Source: Entonaema liquescens (Eukaryota > Ascomycota > Sordariomycetes > Xylariales > Xylariaceae). Taken from it: a stretch of 64,000 nt of DNA. The translations under genes and the position numbers were made by a program. Location of the stretch: positions 434,001 through 498,000 of the forward strand of contig CADCSX010000011.1 of the NCBI GenBank assembly GCA_902805475.1, read 5' to 3'. This document shows, piece after piece, positions 9,883 through 22,536 of the stretch (position 1 is the stretch's first letter; each line of letters starts with the position of its first letter). Under the pieces are notes generated by a model. That model searched no databases and had not been told where the DNA came from. It saw only the letters and a list, made by a program, of their open reading frames with translations.

Positions 9883-12800
9883 TTTTTATTTAAATTAAAT
9901 TTATGATTTATTTTAAAATATTTTATAAATATTTTATAATAATTATATTTATATATAATTTTATATTTAAAACTTAAATTGTACGTATTATTTAAAATGA
10001 AAATTATTAAAAATTCCGTAAAATAAATTTTTAAATATAATTTATTTTTTAATTTTATTTAATAATAAATTAAAAAAAAAAATTTTTCCATTATTTAATA
10101 TATTAATATTATATTATATTTTAATTTTATTTATCCGTTTTTTATTTTGTAAATATTTTACAAATAACTATTATTTACTTTATAATATATTTTTTTAATA
10201 AATTTTATTAAATATTTTTTTTATAAAATTATAATTTTATATAAATATTTATTTTTTTTATTTTATAAATATATTAATAATAATTATTATAAAAATATAT
10301 TAATATTTGTTTTTTTATTTATTATTTATTAATCAATTATTAAATACATTAAATAACTTTATTTACGTTTTTTTTTTTATTTTTAAATATTAATTTTACA
10401 AAATTATTAAATAAATTTTAAAATAATAAATTAAATATATATTTTATTTAATTTATTTAATTTAAATCATTATAAAAAAATATAATTTATTAATAAATAT
10501 ATAATTAATTGTTTTATAAAATTAATATACGTTATAAATGTTCGGATATTTTATTATTTAAAATTTTAAAATATATTATTTAAGTTTTAATTACGTGTAT
10601 AATGATTAAAAAATTTAAAATAAATTAAAAAATGAGATAATATATTTTTAAAACTTTTTAAATAATTTATTAAATTAAATTTTAATTTTAAAAAAATTAT
10701 AACGTTTAATTTTTATTTTATAAAAAAGTTTTAAAATATATTAACTTTTATTATTATTTTATTAAATTATTTTAAATATTAAAAGTTATTTTTATAAAAT
10801 ATTTATAAATAATTATATTTTATATTAATTATTTTATAATATATTATTTAAATATATTTAATATAATTATTTAATAATTTTTAAAATAATTATTTAATAA
10901 TTTTTAAAATATATTTAATTATATATTTTTTAAATATTAAAACTTTAAATAATACGTATAAAATGTTTTTTAACCGTTTTAAAAGTAAATTTTAATTCGG
11001 GTTTATTATTTATAATTAATATTTTATAATTATATTTTATAATTATTATAATTTAATTTTTATAAATTATAAAACGTTTATTATATTTATAATTTTTTAT
11101 TTATTTTATAATTAAAATTTTATTATTTTTTTAAATTTAATAAATATATTTTTAAATAAAAGTTTAATAAATTCGTTTGCCATTTATTACGTTATAAAAA
11201 TATATATAAAATTAATTTTATTAATTTATTATTTTTTACAAGTAAAATAAATGTTAATTTTTATATATTTTATATAAACGTAAAATTAAAAGTTTTTAAC
11301 GAATATTAAAGTTTTTTAATTATTTTCGTAAATTATTATAACGTTAATATTATTTTTTATAATTAATAATTTTTTTAATAAATAACGTAATTAAACTATT
11401 TTTTTATAACGTTTATTATACTTTTAAATTTAAATTTATAAATAAATATAATTATTACAAATTATTTTTTTAATAATTAATTAATAACGTTATTTTTAAT
11501 ATTGAAAATATATTTTAAAATTAACTTTTTTAATTATGTATATTTTGTATAATTAATATTTATTTATTTTGTAAAATTTTTTAAATTATTTTAAAAAATG
11601 AATTTATAATTTAAAATATTTTTAACCGTTATGATGTGTATTATAGTAAGGTTTTTTATATATTAATTTAAATATAATATTGTATATATTATATTTAAAT
11701 ATGTGTTTATTATAATATATATTAAGTATTTTATAATTTATATATATTATTTTAAATTAACAACGGTTATTACGTAATTGTTTAAAAATTTAAAAATTTT
11801 TAAAATATTTATAAATATGTTAATAAAATTAAATTTCCATTATTTTAAATCTTTAATAATTTTTTTTAAATATGTTTTTTAATTAAATTTAATAATTTTA
11901 TTAAAGTAATTTTTTTCAATAACCATTTTTAAATAATATAAACATAATTTTAAATTTATTATTTTAAATTTTTTAATAAATTTTATTTTAATTTTATTAA
12001 TTTTAATTTTAAAAAAGCTTATAATAAATAAATTATTTATATAAATTATAATATAAATATAATTTTTAACGAATATTTTTATATTAAAATTTAATATTTT
12101 AAATTTTAATGTTTTTAAATACATTATTAAAATTTAATATTATATTTTAAAAGTTTATTTTAAATTATATAAAGTTTTATTAAATTTGTAATATTTGTTA
12201 ATTCCGTTATTAAATTTAAAAAGTTATTCGACATAAATATTTTCTTTAATATTTTTATATTAAAAAACGGTAATAACGTTTATTTATTTTATTTTTAAAT
12301 TTAACATTGTAATTATTATAAATAAAATTTTATATTTTATAAATTTAATTATTAATATAAAAGTATTAATATAATTAAGATTTTTTATTTATTTAAATTT
12401 TTTCATTATTTATTTAAATTTATATTAAGTAATTTCGTTATTAAAACCCCGTTTTATTTTATAAAATCATTTTTTAAATAATGGTTTACGTTTTGTAAAA
12501 AAATTTATATAATGTTTATATTTAATTATTTATTAATAATTAATATTTAATATTTATAATTTTACATTATTCGTATTATTTAAAATTACGTTTAACGTTT
12601 TTATAAAATTTAAATTTAAATTTAAACGTTATTATTATAACGTTAATTAAATAAATAACGTATTTAAAATTTATATTAAATTTAAATTAATATTTATATA
12701 ATAATGTTGTATTTACCCGTTATTTAAAATTATATTTAAATGTTTTACGAAACAAATTATTAATGTATAATTTAAATTTTAAATTTTATATTAATATTTT

Positions 12801-15800
12801 TAATTTTATTTAAAATAGTTTATTATTATTTAATTTATTTTAAAATTTAATATTATATTGGTTTTTTATAATAAGTTAAATATTAAATTTTAAACATTAT
12901 AAATTTTCACGATTTAATGTTTAAATAAAATTATTATTTATAAAATAGGTTTTAAATAAATTTCGGGTAAGTTTTGTTAATTTTAAATAACTTTATAATG
13001 GGGATAATAATAAAAATTTAAATTTCACGCGTTTATTTAATATTAAAGGTTTTTTAATGGATATATGGAAATAATTTTTTTTAAATATAATGTTATTTGT
13101 AATAATTATTTTATTTTTATTTATTAATAATATTTTATAAATTTGTAAATTATTACTTTTATATTTTAATATTTTATAATTAATAATTTTAACGTAAAAT
13201 ATATTAATTTTTTAATTTTTTAAATAATAATTATTAATGTTAATAATGATTAAATATCTTAAATTTAATATATTATTATATTAAACTTTATAAAAAATTT
13301 TATTTAATACGTTATAAAAAAATTTATTTATTAAATATATTATTATTTAAATTATTATAAATTAATATTTATTTAATATTCCATTATTTTTAATTTATAT
13401 TAATATCGTTTAAATTTTATTTTTTAATTTTTTAATAATATTTTCGGTAATGTTTTTTAATTAATGTTATCCGACGGCCGTATAATAAATTATAATATTT
13501 TTTTAATAATAATATTATTTAAATTTATAATTAATATGTAAATTTAAAATGTTTAAAATAACGATATGGTAATATTATTTAAGTTTTTTTTATTATTTTA
13601 AAAAGTTTTTAAATATTAATAATTAATTTTTAAGATTTTTAATTAATATAATTTAATTTATATATAAATAATTATATATTATTATTAACTATTTTTTATA
13701 ATTATTAATACTTTATATATTTAATGATATACTTATTTTATTAATATATAACGATTTTAAATTATAAATGTTTTTTTTTAATGTTTTTATATAAAGTTTT
13801 TTAATCATTTTATTTTTTATATAAATTTTATAAAAATAATGTTTTTTTAAAAAGTTAATATTTATGGATATATTTATAAGTTTTTTTAAATTTTAATTAT
13901 TTAAATGGTTTAATTATTTATGTTATATTTTTAATAATAAATTTAATATAAAATAAAAATAAAATGTTATATTAAAATTTATTATATTAAAATGGTTATT
14001 TTTTTAATTAATTATATATAAACCATTTATTTTAATTATAATTAAAAATATTTTTTTATTTTTAACATTATAAATTAAGTTTTATTAAAATAAAAACTTT
14101 ATTTTTTTACAAATAAATTAAAATATTAAAATAAAATTATAAGTTAAATTAAAATAATAAATAACATTTATAATTTTAATTTTTTTAAATTATTTTTTTA
14201 TAATAATTTAAAATGTAATAATATTTTATAATTTTAATATAATAATTTTATTATTAATATTATATATATAAAGTTTTTTATATAAACGTAAATTAATAAA
14301 TATTGTTTTATTATAATAATTAATTTAATTATAACCGTTATCAACCATTATTATTTTTTATAATTTAATAATTAATTTTTTAACTTTTAATTTTATTATA
14401 ATTATAAATTTTAATGTTATTAATATTTTTTTTATAAATAAATTTACTAATATATAATTAAATACGGGATTAATTATAAAAATTATTAATTTTAATAATT
14501 TACTTTATAATTAATTACCTTATATTTAATATATTAAATTATAATTTATTAAATAAACGTTTTTAAAATATTTTTAATAAAATATTAAATTTGAAAAAGT
14601 TAATTATTAAAATATTAAATGATTTTTAAACGTTATAAACGTTATTATAATAATAAATATTAACGATTTAACTTAACTTTTATAAATTAATATAACGGTT
14701 ATAATGTTATTTTTATTATATTTAAGTTTTTTATTTTTATTTTTAAATTTATTTTATTAATTTTTAAATTATTTTTTAAAATATTTTTAAAAACAATTAA
14801 TTATTTTATAATTAATTAATCGTTATCCGGCCGTTACGTAATGAGTATATGTAAAGTTTTTTTTACATTTAATATTTAATTTATTAAAATAATTAATTAA
14901 ATTATATTTATTATTTTTATTTTTGATTTTTTAAATTTATTTTTTTATTAAATTAATTTAATAATATCATTTATAATAATTATAACTTTAATAATTAAAT
15001 TATTATTATTTTATATAAATATAATATTATAATTTTAAAAAAACATCGTAAAAAAAATATTATAATTAAAATTTAAAGTTTTAAAAACTTATTAATTAAA
15101 TATAATTCGTTAATTATATAAATTTTATTTAATTTTTTAAAATCTAATTATAATTATTTTAACTTTAATAATAATATTATAATAATCTTTTTAATAATTA
15201 ACGAAATAATATTTTATTTAAATATTAAATTTTAAAATATAACATTATTATATTTTTTTTAAAAAACTTTTTAAAAATTAATTATTATAATTTTCCCTGT
15301 TATTATATTCTTAAGGTTTTTTCTTAAATAATAACAAATATTTTTATAAATTTTATTTTATTTATTTTATTAAATTTTAACTTTTTTACGAAATTTAACC
15401 GTTATAATATTTTTATTATTTTTTACGTTTATAAAAACTATTTTATTAATTTTATTTAAAAATATTTTTTTATACTTTTATATTATTAAATAATTAAGTA
15501 TTTTCTTTTTAAACATTAATTATTTATTTATTAAATTTAAATAAATAATATTATTTAAAGTTATATTATTTTTTTTTATTTTTATAATTATTGAAAAAAT
15601 ATTAAAAAAAATTGTTAAATAATATAAAAAATTTTATAAATTTTAATTAATAAAATTACTTAATTATAAAATAGTTTTTTAAAATATAATTAATTAATTT
15701 CGTAATTAAAATTAATATTATTTTAAAATATTTACTTAAATTTTAATTAAAAAACCTCGGATTTTAAATTAACATTTTTTTAAAATAAGTAATATATTTT

Positions 15801-16598
15801 TTTTTAAAAAATTTTAAAATAAATATTTTAAAAAATGTAATAAATCTTTATAATAAATTACATAAAATAATTATTTTAAAATTAAAATAATTAATGTTTA
15901 AATTAATTAAAAAAAATATAAAAAATATATTATTTATATTTAATAAACGTAATTTCGATGATGTTATTATAAATGTAAAATTAAGGTTTTTAAAATTAAA
16001 TTTTTTTAAAAAATTTTTAATTAATAATTATTTAAGTTTTTATATTAAATATAAAAAATTTCGTTTATTTAAATATTTAAAATATAATATTTTTTATAAT
16101 AATTTTTCTTTAAAATTATATTTAACCATTATTTATTAATTTTTTATTTATTATAATATTTAATTGAAATTTATTATTTAAATAATATTAATGTTTTATA
16201 TAATAATTTTTTATATTATTAAAATTGTTATTTTAATTTAAAAAATTTTAATATATTTATAATTTATATTTATTAAAATAAAGTAAATTTTAACATTATT
16301 ATTAATTAATATATGTTTTAATATAATAATAATTTTATAAAAATTAAATTAATATTTAATATTAAAAGTTTTTATAAAAAAAAATAATAAATTTTCTATT
16401 ATTATAATTTTAATTTTAACGTTTTTTTTTAACGCGCCATTTTTATAAATTTTCTTTTTTAATTTTTTAAGATTTTTTATTTAACGCGTAATAAAAATTG
16501 TAATAATTTAAATTAATTACATTTTTAATAAATAATATATTAAATAATAAAATTAAATTTAATTATATTTATAATTATAAGTTTTTAAACTTATAATT

Positions 16599-16751
16599 TA
16601 TTAAAAATAAATGTAAATTATAAAGTATAAATTAATTATATTAATTAATTATTTAATTAAGTGTATAAGCAAGGTATGTATAATATATAAAAGTTACGGG
16701 TATGGGGCATATAATTAGCTCCTTGATTTACCAACCATACATATTCCAACA
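16599..16751. repeat. Right LTR (153 bp)
   Basis: Direct repeat of 9730-9882. Here the inner (left) part is stripped of G and C, while the outer ~70 bp remain mixed in composition and end in CCAACA. Mutation load therefore falls off towards the host gene, mirroring the left LTR. Confidence 0.9.
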
Positions 16752-16756
16752 ATTAT
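16752..16756. repeat. Right target-site duplication
   Basis: ATTAT directly follows the right LTR and matches GTTAC on the left after two transition mutations. Confidence 0.7.
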
Positions 16757-17990
16757 AATGCCCGTGGCCACCGGCGTAATTGCAATACTACCGAATGGAA
16801 TGGCAATGCAAAAATATTGTGCCAGACCAGCTCCCTACATCAGGTATGTTAAATTGACAGCCAAATGATAAAGGCTCGGTTTTGTGTTTTATATGGTTTA
16901 CTTACATGGAAAGGAGGCAGAGTTGCCACGACCTTTTTGCCATGACAGAAGCTATCAATAGAGGTCATACCTTCAGGGGGAGATATTCCGTTCGAATTAC
17001 ACTCCCATGCGATGGTGCTATAAGTCCATACTAAAGGCTTGGGTATACCGGTTGATCCAGAAGTGTGGCTAAGATGATTAGGAATAAGCAGTATTTCTTA
17101 GAAATAGGTAAACGGTTCAACACTACCTACATTATGTAGGCTGGGTCACAGCGGACTTCTTCGAAAGTCTTGTTAAAGGAGAAGTGCGGATATGGCTTCT
17201 CTATAAGTTCCCCCACAGGAGGCACAACAAGCTGGCGTGGTTCGACGGCTTTCAGGATAGCTGAGACAGAGGGTGGTGCCGGGTCCGTTGTTACAAGAGT
17301 TCGGCACTTCAGCGAGTCAAAAAGACTGCGATGAGCTGCCGGGCTATTGCGCGGCGACGTAAGAAAAGCCTGTCTAACCGTTAGTGAATTGATTCTATAT
17401 TCTCGTTGTGTTTAGACCTCTTCCCAACAGTTTACTGCCAGTAGAACTGGTCGAATGAAGGGAAGGTAAAACAATAGCAGTTGGAGTGTAGACACATGCT
17501 ATCGGTCAAGTGTCTAAAAATACCTAACCACAACTAATGACTAGAGCGTAAGAGGACCTTACCACATAGCCAGTTTTCATTGAAGCTAGCACGAAAGCTG
17601 TATACCGAACGTCATTGGGACCGACATAAGTCAAGACTTCATGATGAGAACCGGGTCCAAGTTGGTTAGTGAGCCACCAGGCTAAACCATTCACAATGTT
17701 AGCAAGTTGTGAGTAAGTAATCTCATGAAACCTAGTAATATCAGAGTCTGGTGCAGTAGGCCATAAACCGTAGATAGCATCAGGTCTCTCTCGAGCTAGC
17801 CGATCAACAATGTGAGGCAGCAAATCATTCTGGGTACAATATTGAGGTTAGGAACTAGTTTATAGTGCTACCTAAAGGTATAGGATGCCCATGAGCTGCA
17901 TTCCAAGGTAGAAATATAATACTCACTCACCTGCCATTGGGCGACGCGGGCATGATCATCGGTCATTGGGATTGGAGACTTAAGTGACAT
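16752..17990 (-). pseudogene. NRPS-like carboxylic acid reductase, 5' part (adenylation domain)
   Basis: This is the N-terminal half of the gene whose 3' half lies at 7336-9729. Start codon at 17990. Exons are 17990-17931, 17829-17563, 17369-17131, 17068-16906 and 16834 up to the insertion, all joined by GT-AG introns in matching phase. It encodes the adenylation (AMP-binding) domain: ITYSQLANIVNGLAWWL near the start, then the A3 phosphate-binding motif HTSGSTGIPKP, then a Pro-rich segment that runs into the retrotransposon. No stop codon or frameshift is seen in any exon. With the element removed the two halves continue in one frame and total about 1,066 residues, typical of fungal A-T-R enzymes. 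Transcription from this promoter would now read into 7 kb of A+T, so a full product is not expected. Confidence 0.9.
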
Positions 17991-19236
17991 GAAATATAAT
18001 CGTAGAATGGTAGAGAGGAGAAGGCAGGAGGATTTAGTATGTGGGCAGATATAAATATAGGTATTATTATATTATTATGTATTGATATGAAAGACAAGCA
18101 CTTTGTCACATGACCTACCATCCAAAATAGGAGTTAGCTGTTGGCTATAAGTGCATAGGTAATTTTTAGGTACTAACTGCATATAATACGCCTATTAGTG
18201 CCGACGAATATATTAAGGGATCTACCATACCACTACTATTTACCCGCTTAATTATCGTATAGTCAGTCGGGGTGATTTGGTAGGTTCCTCGTTTGACCTA
18301 TTGATATGAGTAAGCAACCCTCAATATTACATCAAAGGGGAACTTATATCTACGATTACTCTCAATGTTGGACATTTAGCATCACAATTACTCGGTTACA
18401 ACTGATAGTACTGTTGCATTCTATAGCTAAGGAGTGAAGGGAGTGTAGGATATCTCCATTGCACGTAAGAAAAAGTGTCTATTGTAGGCATTTATTTTTT
18501 AGCTTTCAATATCCCAATAGTCTATTCCGCATCCAACTGCTTTACTTGTCCTTCTTCTTCCATAGGACCACCCTTTTGTCAATATTACTTCGTCAATAGA
18601 AACCCAATGTACTACCCGACGTTTATGTTAATAATAATACTGATAACAGAATGAAAGGGCATGCGACTAAGAATAAATGAAGGAGATAATATTATAAAAG
18701 TACAGGCACCTACCTTTATGATTACGTGACTTTTCAATAAGGCGTCATTTGGCTGTAAATAAGTATGTGTATGCTGCTTTTCTATAATTACAATGATAGA
18801 AAGTACCGGATCTAGTCGCGCCGCGCAAGAAAGTTCATTTCAGTGCTGTTCACAAACCAAGCCCAGGCTGATCTAATTTTAGCTTAGTTATTGAACATAA
18901 ATGCACAGGACCTTATTATCGTGGCGCACCGCCCCGTCATCTCCATTGGGGTCTGATGAATCGTTGGCTGAAATCACCCGGCAATAGCACGTCATTGATG
19001 CTGTGCTATGTGTGCCTTAATTACTAACTAATAAAATTACAAATAACGTTGCACACACAAGTATAGCAACGCAGATAGTCTGCCAGGCCTAGTTTCAGAT
19101 ATAAAGGTTATAGTTCTGCAGGTAGGTATAAAGAGGTACCTAACCGTCAGCCCCTAGGTTGGTATAAACGGAGAATAAATATAAAACTAACGGTCCATTT
19201 GTTCTAACCTGCTCAACAACGATAAGCATACCAACA
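17991..19236. other. Intergenic region upstream of two divergent genes
   Basis: About 1.25 kb, AT-rich, separating the NRPS-like start (minus) from the DUF6536 gene (plus). No gene was recognised. A CGG-N11-CCG arrangement near 18807-18823 (CGG ATCTAGTCGCG CCG) could be chance. Confidence 0.45.
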
Positions 19237-22200
19237 ATGAATAATCCCAATGATTTGAAACCTCGTAAAGTCTCTTTCACAGGTTGGAAAAAGGCAGCTA
19301 GGATGAATATCATTGCTCTTGGATGCATGTCCATGGTTTTGATAATATTGTTCGTATTAACAACAGTGGAGGCTCAAGGTGTTCAAAAGGTGCTGTTTTT
19401 CTACGAAGGAGATTGTGATGGGAAACAAATTTGGAGAGCCAACGCCGTTCTCAGCTTGCTCATCAACATTATCTCGACCCTTATGGTAGGCTTCTTTCTT
19501 TGACCCCTTAGATCAATTCCCACTAATCATTGAAGGTTTAGTAAGTAAGATTTAATCCCTGTCCTTGTATTAAAAACCTAGGCGTGTGTAGAGAATGTAC
19601 GGTGGATTGGCTAATTCAACTTCTACAGACTTGCTTCAAGCAACTTCTTCATGCAAATCCTCAACTCCCCATCCAGAGAGGAAATAGATGCCGCCCACCT
19701 TAAGGGTTCGTGGTTAGGGGTCGGTGTGCCCTCAGTCCGCAATGTTCTTCACATCTCCAAGTTCAAGACTGTGCATTGGTCTGTTCTTCTTCTCAGCTCG
19801 ATGCCAGTTCATGTTTTATTCAACTCCGTCATATTCCAAACAGATCATCGGGAATCGGATTTCCATTTGACAATTGCCACCGAGGAGTTTATAGATCGAG
19901 GCACCTTCTTCTTACCCGGAGCGAGCTTACTCTCAGGAGGTTTATCTTATCCAGAACCCTTATCTGATCATTTCGGCTTTGGCGATTCTGTCATCGATAA
20001 CCAAACAAGTTTGTTAGATTACGCTAAAAATGGATCAGATATCGAGAAGAATGTTTCCACTATAGCTCTCAACGCGCATCGCTGGGAGAAACTAGATATC
20101 CAGGAATGCAAAAAGGAATATCTTAACTGTACGGGATTAAAACACCGTGGAAATCTCGTTCTAATCGCCAGTCAGCCTGGTGGTTGGCTTCGAAATGGTA
20201 CGTGTCAAAGTATCTCATCTTGGACATGAACCAGCCTCATGCCCGATATATGTTCTCTTCTTACCATTTCATACAGAAGCAAACACAAGCTAACCAACGA
20301 ATAGCAAGTGTACATCAACCTAAAGTATAATATCGAGAGCTAACCCCTGAAATTTGTATCTCAGGAATCATGGAGTTTCAATGACAATCAAACCAAACTA
20401 TGGAACACTTATGTTCCTCCAAATCGACCGAATCATTTATTCTTTGATTCACAGTGCAAAATGGCGGCTCAGCCTACAATCAGCGGTCGCGTTGCATGTT
20501 CAAACAACTGTATACGTGCTCTGACTGGAATTCCATACGATTACGAGAACAGAGAACGTCTGACAAATGAAATGATGGACTACACTCAGATCAACTGGCA
20601 CTACCCTTTCTTTGATAATGAAGTGGTAAACTACCTTAACACCAGCGAAGACTGTGATTGGAGATATTGCTCTTCACTTCTACCCAATACTTTTAATTTG
20701 TCAATCCAATATTGTCTTGCAGAGCCACTTGGTGGGACTTGTCAACTTGCTATTTCACCTTCACTTCTCATGGCAGTCACAATCTGCGTCATTATCAAAA
20801 CTATCACAGCGACTTCAGCAACAATAAAACTTATCCGTCAAAAGCAAACACCGTTAGTTACACTCGGAGACGCCATGGATTCCTTTATTGAAAAGCCTGA
20901 TCTGACGACGTCTGGCTGTTGTACCCTTGGGCAGGGTGACGTTCGAAGAGCTTCAAAACATAGGCATGGGCTTTTACCATCAGGCCCGAAGCAGTGGCAA
21001 CCCGTACCAAAACAACGAGCAGCCGTCGTTCCTGTCTCTGTATGGGTAACCAGTTACTCAATATTTATGGCCAGTATTATAACGTGCGGTTCTATACTAC
21101 TCGTTATTACAACAACCTATGGCATGTTAGTCCCCCGCAATTGAATACATTGGGCACCTTTCCACCTATTCTTATGCAATATCTAATTAAAAAAACAGGA
21201 AGAGCTCATTCCTTAAAAGCGACCAAAATACATTGACTAGTCAATCCTACACTTTCTTTAGTGCAGTTCTAGCTGCTAACTCCCTACAACTCTTTCTTTC
21301 TCTTTATTACTTTACATACAACAATTTGCTGTCCCGTCTCCAGGCAGGCGAGGAATGGGCTCTTTTCTTTAAGAAATACCGACCGTTGAGGGTCACAGAT
21401 CCACAGGTAATATTTCAACCCAACAAACCACAGTATAGTTCTTACTTACCGCTACTCAGGGGGAGCAATATGCCACATATCGGTTACAATTGCCTTACAG
21501 CTATAGCTTACCACTTATATCTATTAGTATACTACTACACTGGTTACTCTCTAATAGCTTCTATGTTTTTGTTTCCATTGGCGGTATGTAACCGATACCC
21601 GACGCCATGATTGCCGTAGATGTCTCTCAAACATGGGTAAGGCTGATGAGTTATAAGGTTACTACAGAACTTATTACCAAACTTATTACGCAAATTATTA
21701 CGGACCTCCATACTCGACAAGTGAAGAAAGAATAGAATTAGATCCTAGCTTGCCCTCAAATGCGGTTGTCGGGTTAGGTTATTCGGCATATGCGCTGACA
21801 GCATTACTGGTAATATCGTGTGTTTTATTTTTTATCCCCTTCTTTTTGAGCTATAAAGAGCTCCCATCAAATGTTTTAACGATCGGCAATAATTCCTTTG
21901 CCCTTGCTGCCGCATGTCATGTATCAAGGCTTTCACATGCCGTAACTACTCAAGACAGTTCAACAATGCCTGATTTGGTCGGCTTCAACTGTCGTCCCAA
22001 TCTCACGCTGCTACCATCCCATCCACTCGACAGGGCCACTACAGAGTCAGGGTTAGATAATGTCGAGATGGAACAGTTGATCATGGCCCACCAGTCACCT
22101 TGCCGTGAGCCAATCGCCTCAGAGGGGCTCCTTGATTCTGACAATCAAGGATATGGCAATGAAGATTGTGAGCAGAGTGTGTTTGAGAGTCTTGCAAGAC

Positions 22201-22340
22201 GCAAGATCCGCTGGGGCGTTGTCCGGATGCCTCCAGAATGGTATACGGGATATGAGCATGAAGGAGTTGTCGAGCACCTCAGCTTCGGGGTTGAAGAGGA
22301 TGATGTCCAACCTCCGGTGGCAGGACGTTTATACGCATGA
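19237..22340 (+). CDS. DUF6536-family polytopic membrane protein, seven exons, possible 1-nt lesion
   Basis: Exons: 19237-19485, about 19629-20197, 20305-20324 (20 nt), 20365-21125, 21199-21406, 21460-21583 and 21658-22340. From exon 2 on, every junction is GT-AG and in phase. The product, near 870 residues, matches the fungal DUF6536 pattern recalled from that family: GW start and first membrane span, YEGDC, LLINIISTL, then SSNFFMQILNSPSREEIDAAH, GVPSVRNV, and C-terminal RWGVVRMPPEWYTG with VEHLSFG. Several hydrophobic spans lie around 20760-20830, 21040-21125, 21235-21330, 21490-21580 and 21760-21850. The function of the family is unknown. The exon 1/exon 2 join is one base out of frame. 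A spare G in the GG at the donor (19485-19486) would explain it, so this is either an assembly error or a disabling lesion. Confidence 0.78.
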
Positions 22341-22536
22341 TTTGGTTGAGAAACTACCGCCTATGGTTACATAAATATCAGGTACCGTACTATTATATCA
22401 ACTTGTCATATAGGGCCCAAATTAAATTACACACATGTACCCAAACTTGCCCCTTTTCCCCACAGTGCTATGAATACCTGTCACTACCGATCCAACATAT
22501 CAATCTTATTCCCTGATCAGACAAAATCATACTATC

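Larger units (their letters stand above)
9730..16751. mobile_element. RIP-degraded LTR retrotransposon, 7,022 bp
   Basis: The block is almost pure A+T and starts and stops abruptly within a normal-composition gene. Paired 153-bp direct repeats at its ends, TG...CA termini (CA mutated to TA on the left) and a 5-bp target duplication identify an LTR retrotransposon. Length suits a Ty3/gypsy or Ty1/copia element, but no gag, protease, reverse transcriptase or integrase motif survives, so superfamily and orientation are unknown. The two 81-residue open frames inside (11879-12124 minus, 15894-16139 plus) are Lys/Asn/Ile/Phe-rich products of base composition, not genes. Most remaining cytosines lie in CpG. 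RIP acts on duplicated DNA in the sexual cycle of ascomycetes, which implies the element once had another copy and that the lineage had sex. Confidence 0.93.

Noticed and set aside
11879..12124. 81-residue minus-strand open frame in the A+T block
   Set aside because: Lys/Asn/Ile/Phe composition follows from the base composition; no motif of a transposon or other protein.
15894..16139. 81-residue plus-strand open frame in the A+T block
   Set aside because: Same compositional artefact as above.
9883..16598. Mitochondrial DNA insertion as explanation for the A+T block
   Set aside because: LTRs, target duplication and transition-type differences between the LTRs fit a RIP-mutated retrotransposon, and no mitochondrial gene is readable.
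18807..18823. CGG-N11-CCG (Gal4-type) site upstream of the NRPS-like gene
   Set aside because: Single occurrence with no shared core; expected by chance at this length scale.
20194..20370. Frameshift between exons 2 and 4 of the DUF6536 gene
   Set aside because: A 20-nt microexon between two GT-AG introns restores the frame.
21120..21200. Frameshift and stop after TTTYGM in the DUF6536 gene
   Set aside because: A 73-nt GTTAGT...ACAG intron with a CTAAT branch site restores the frame.
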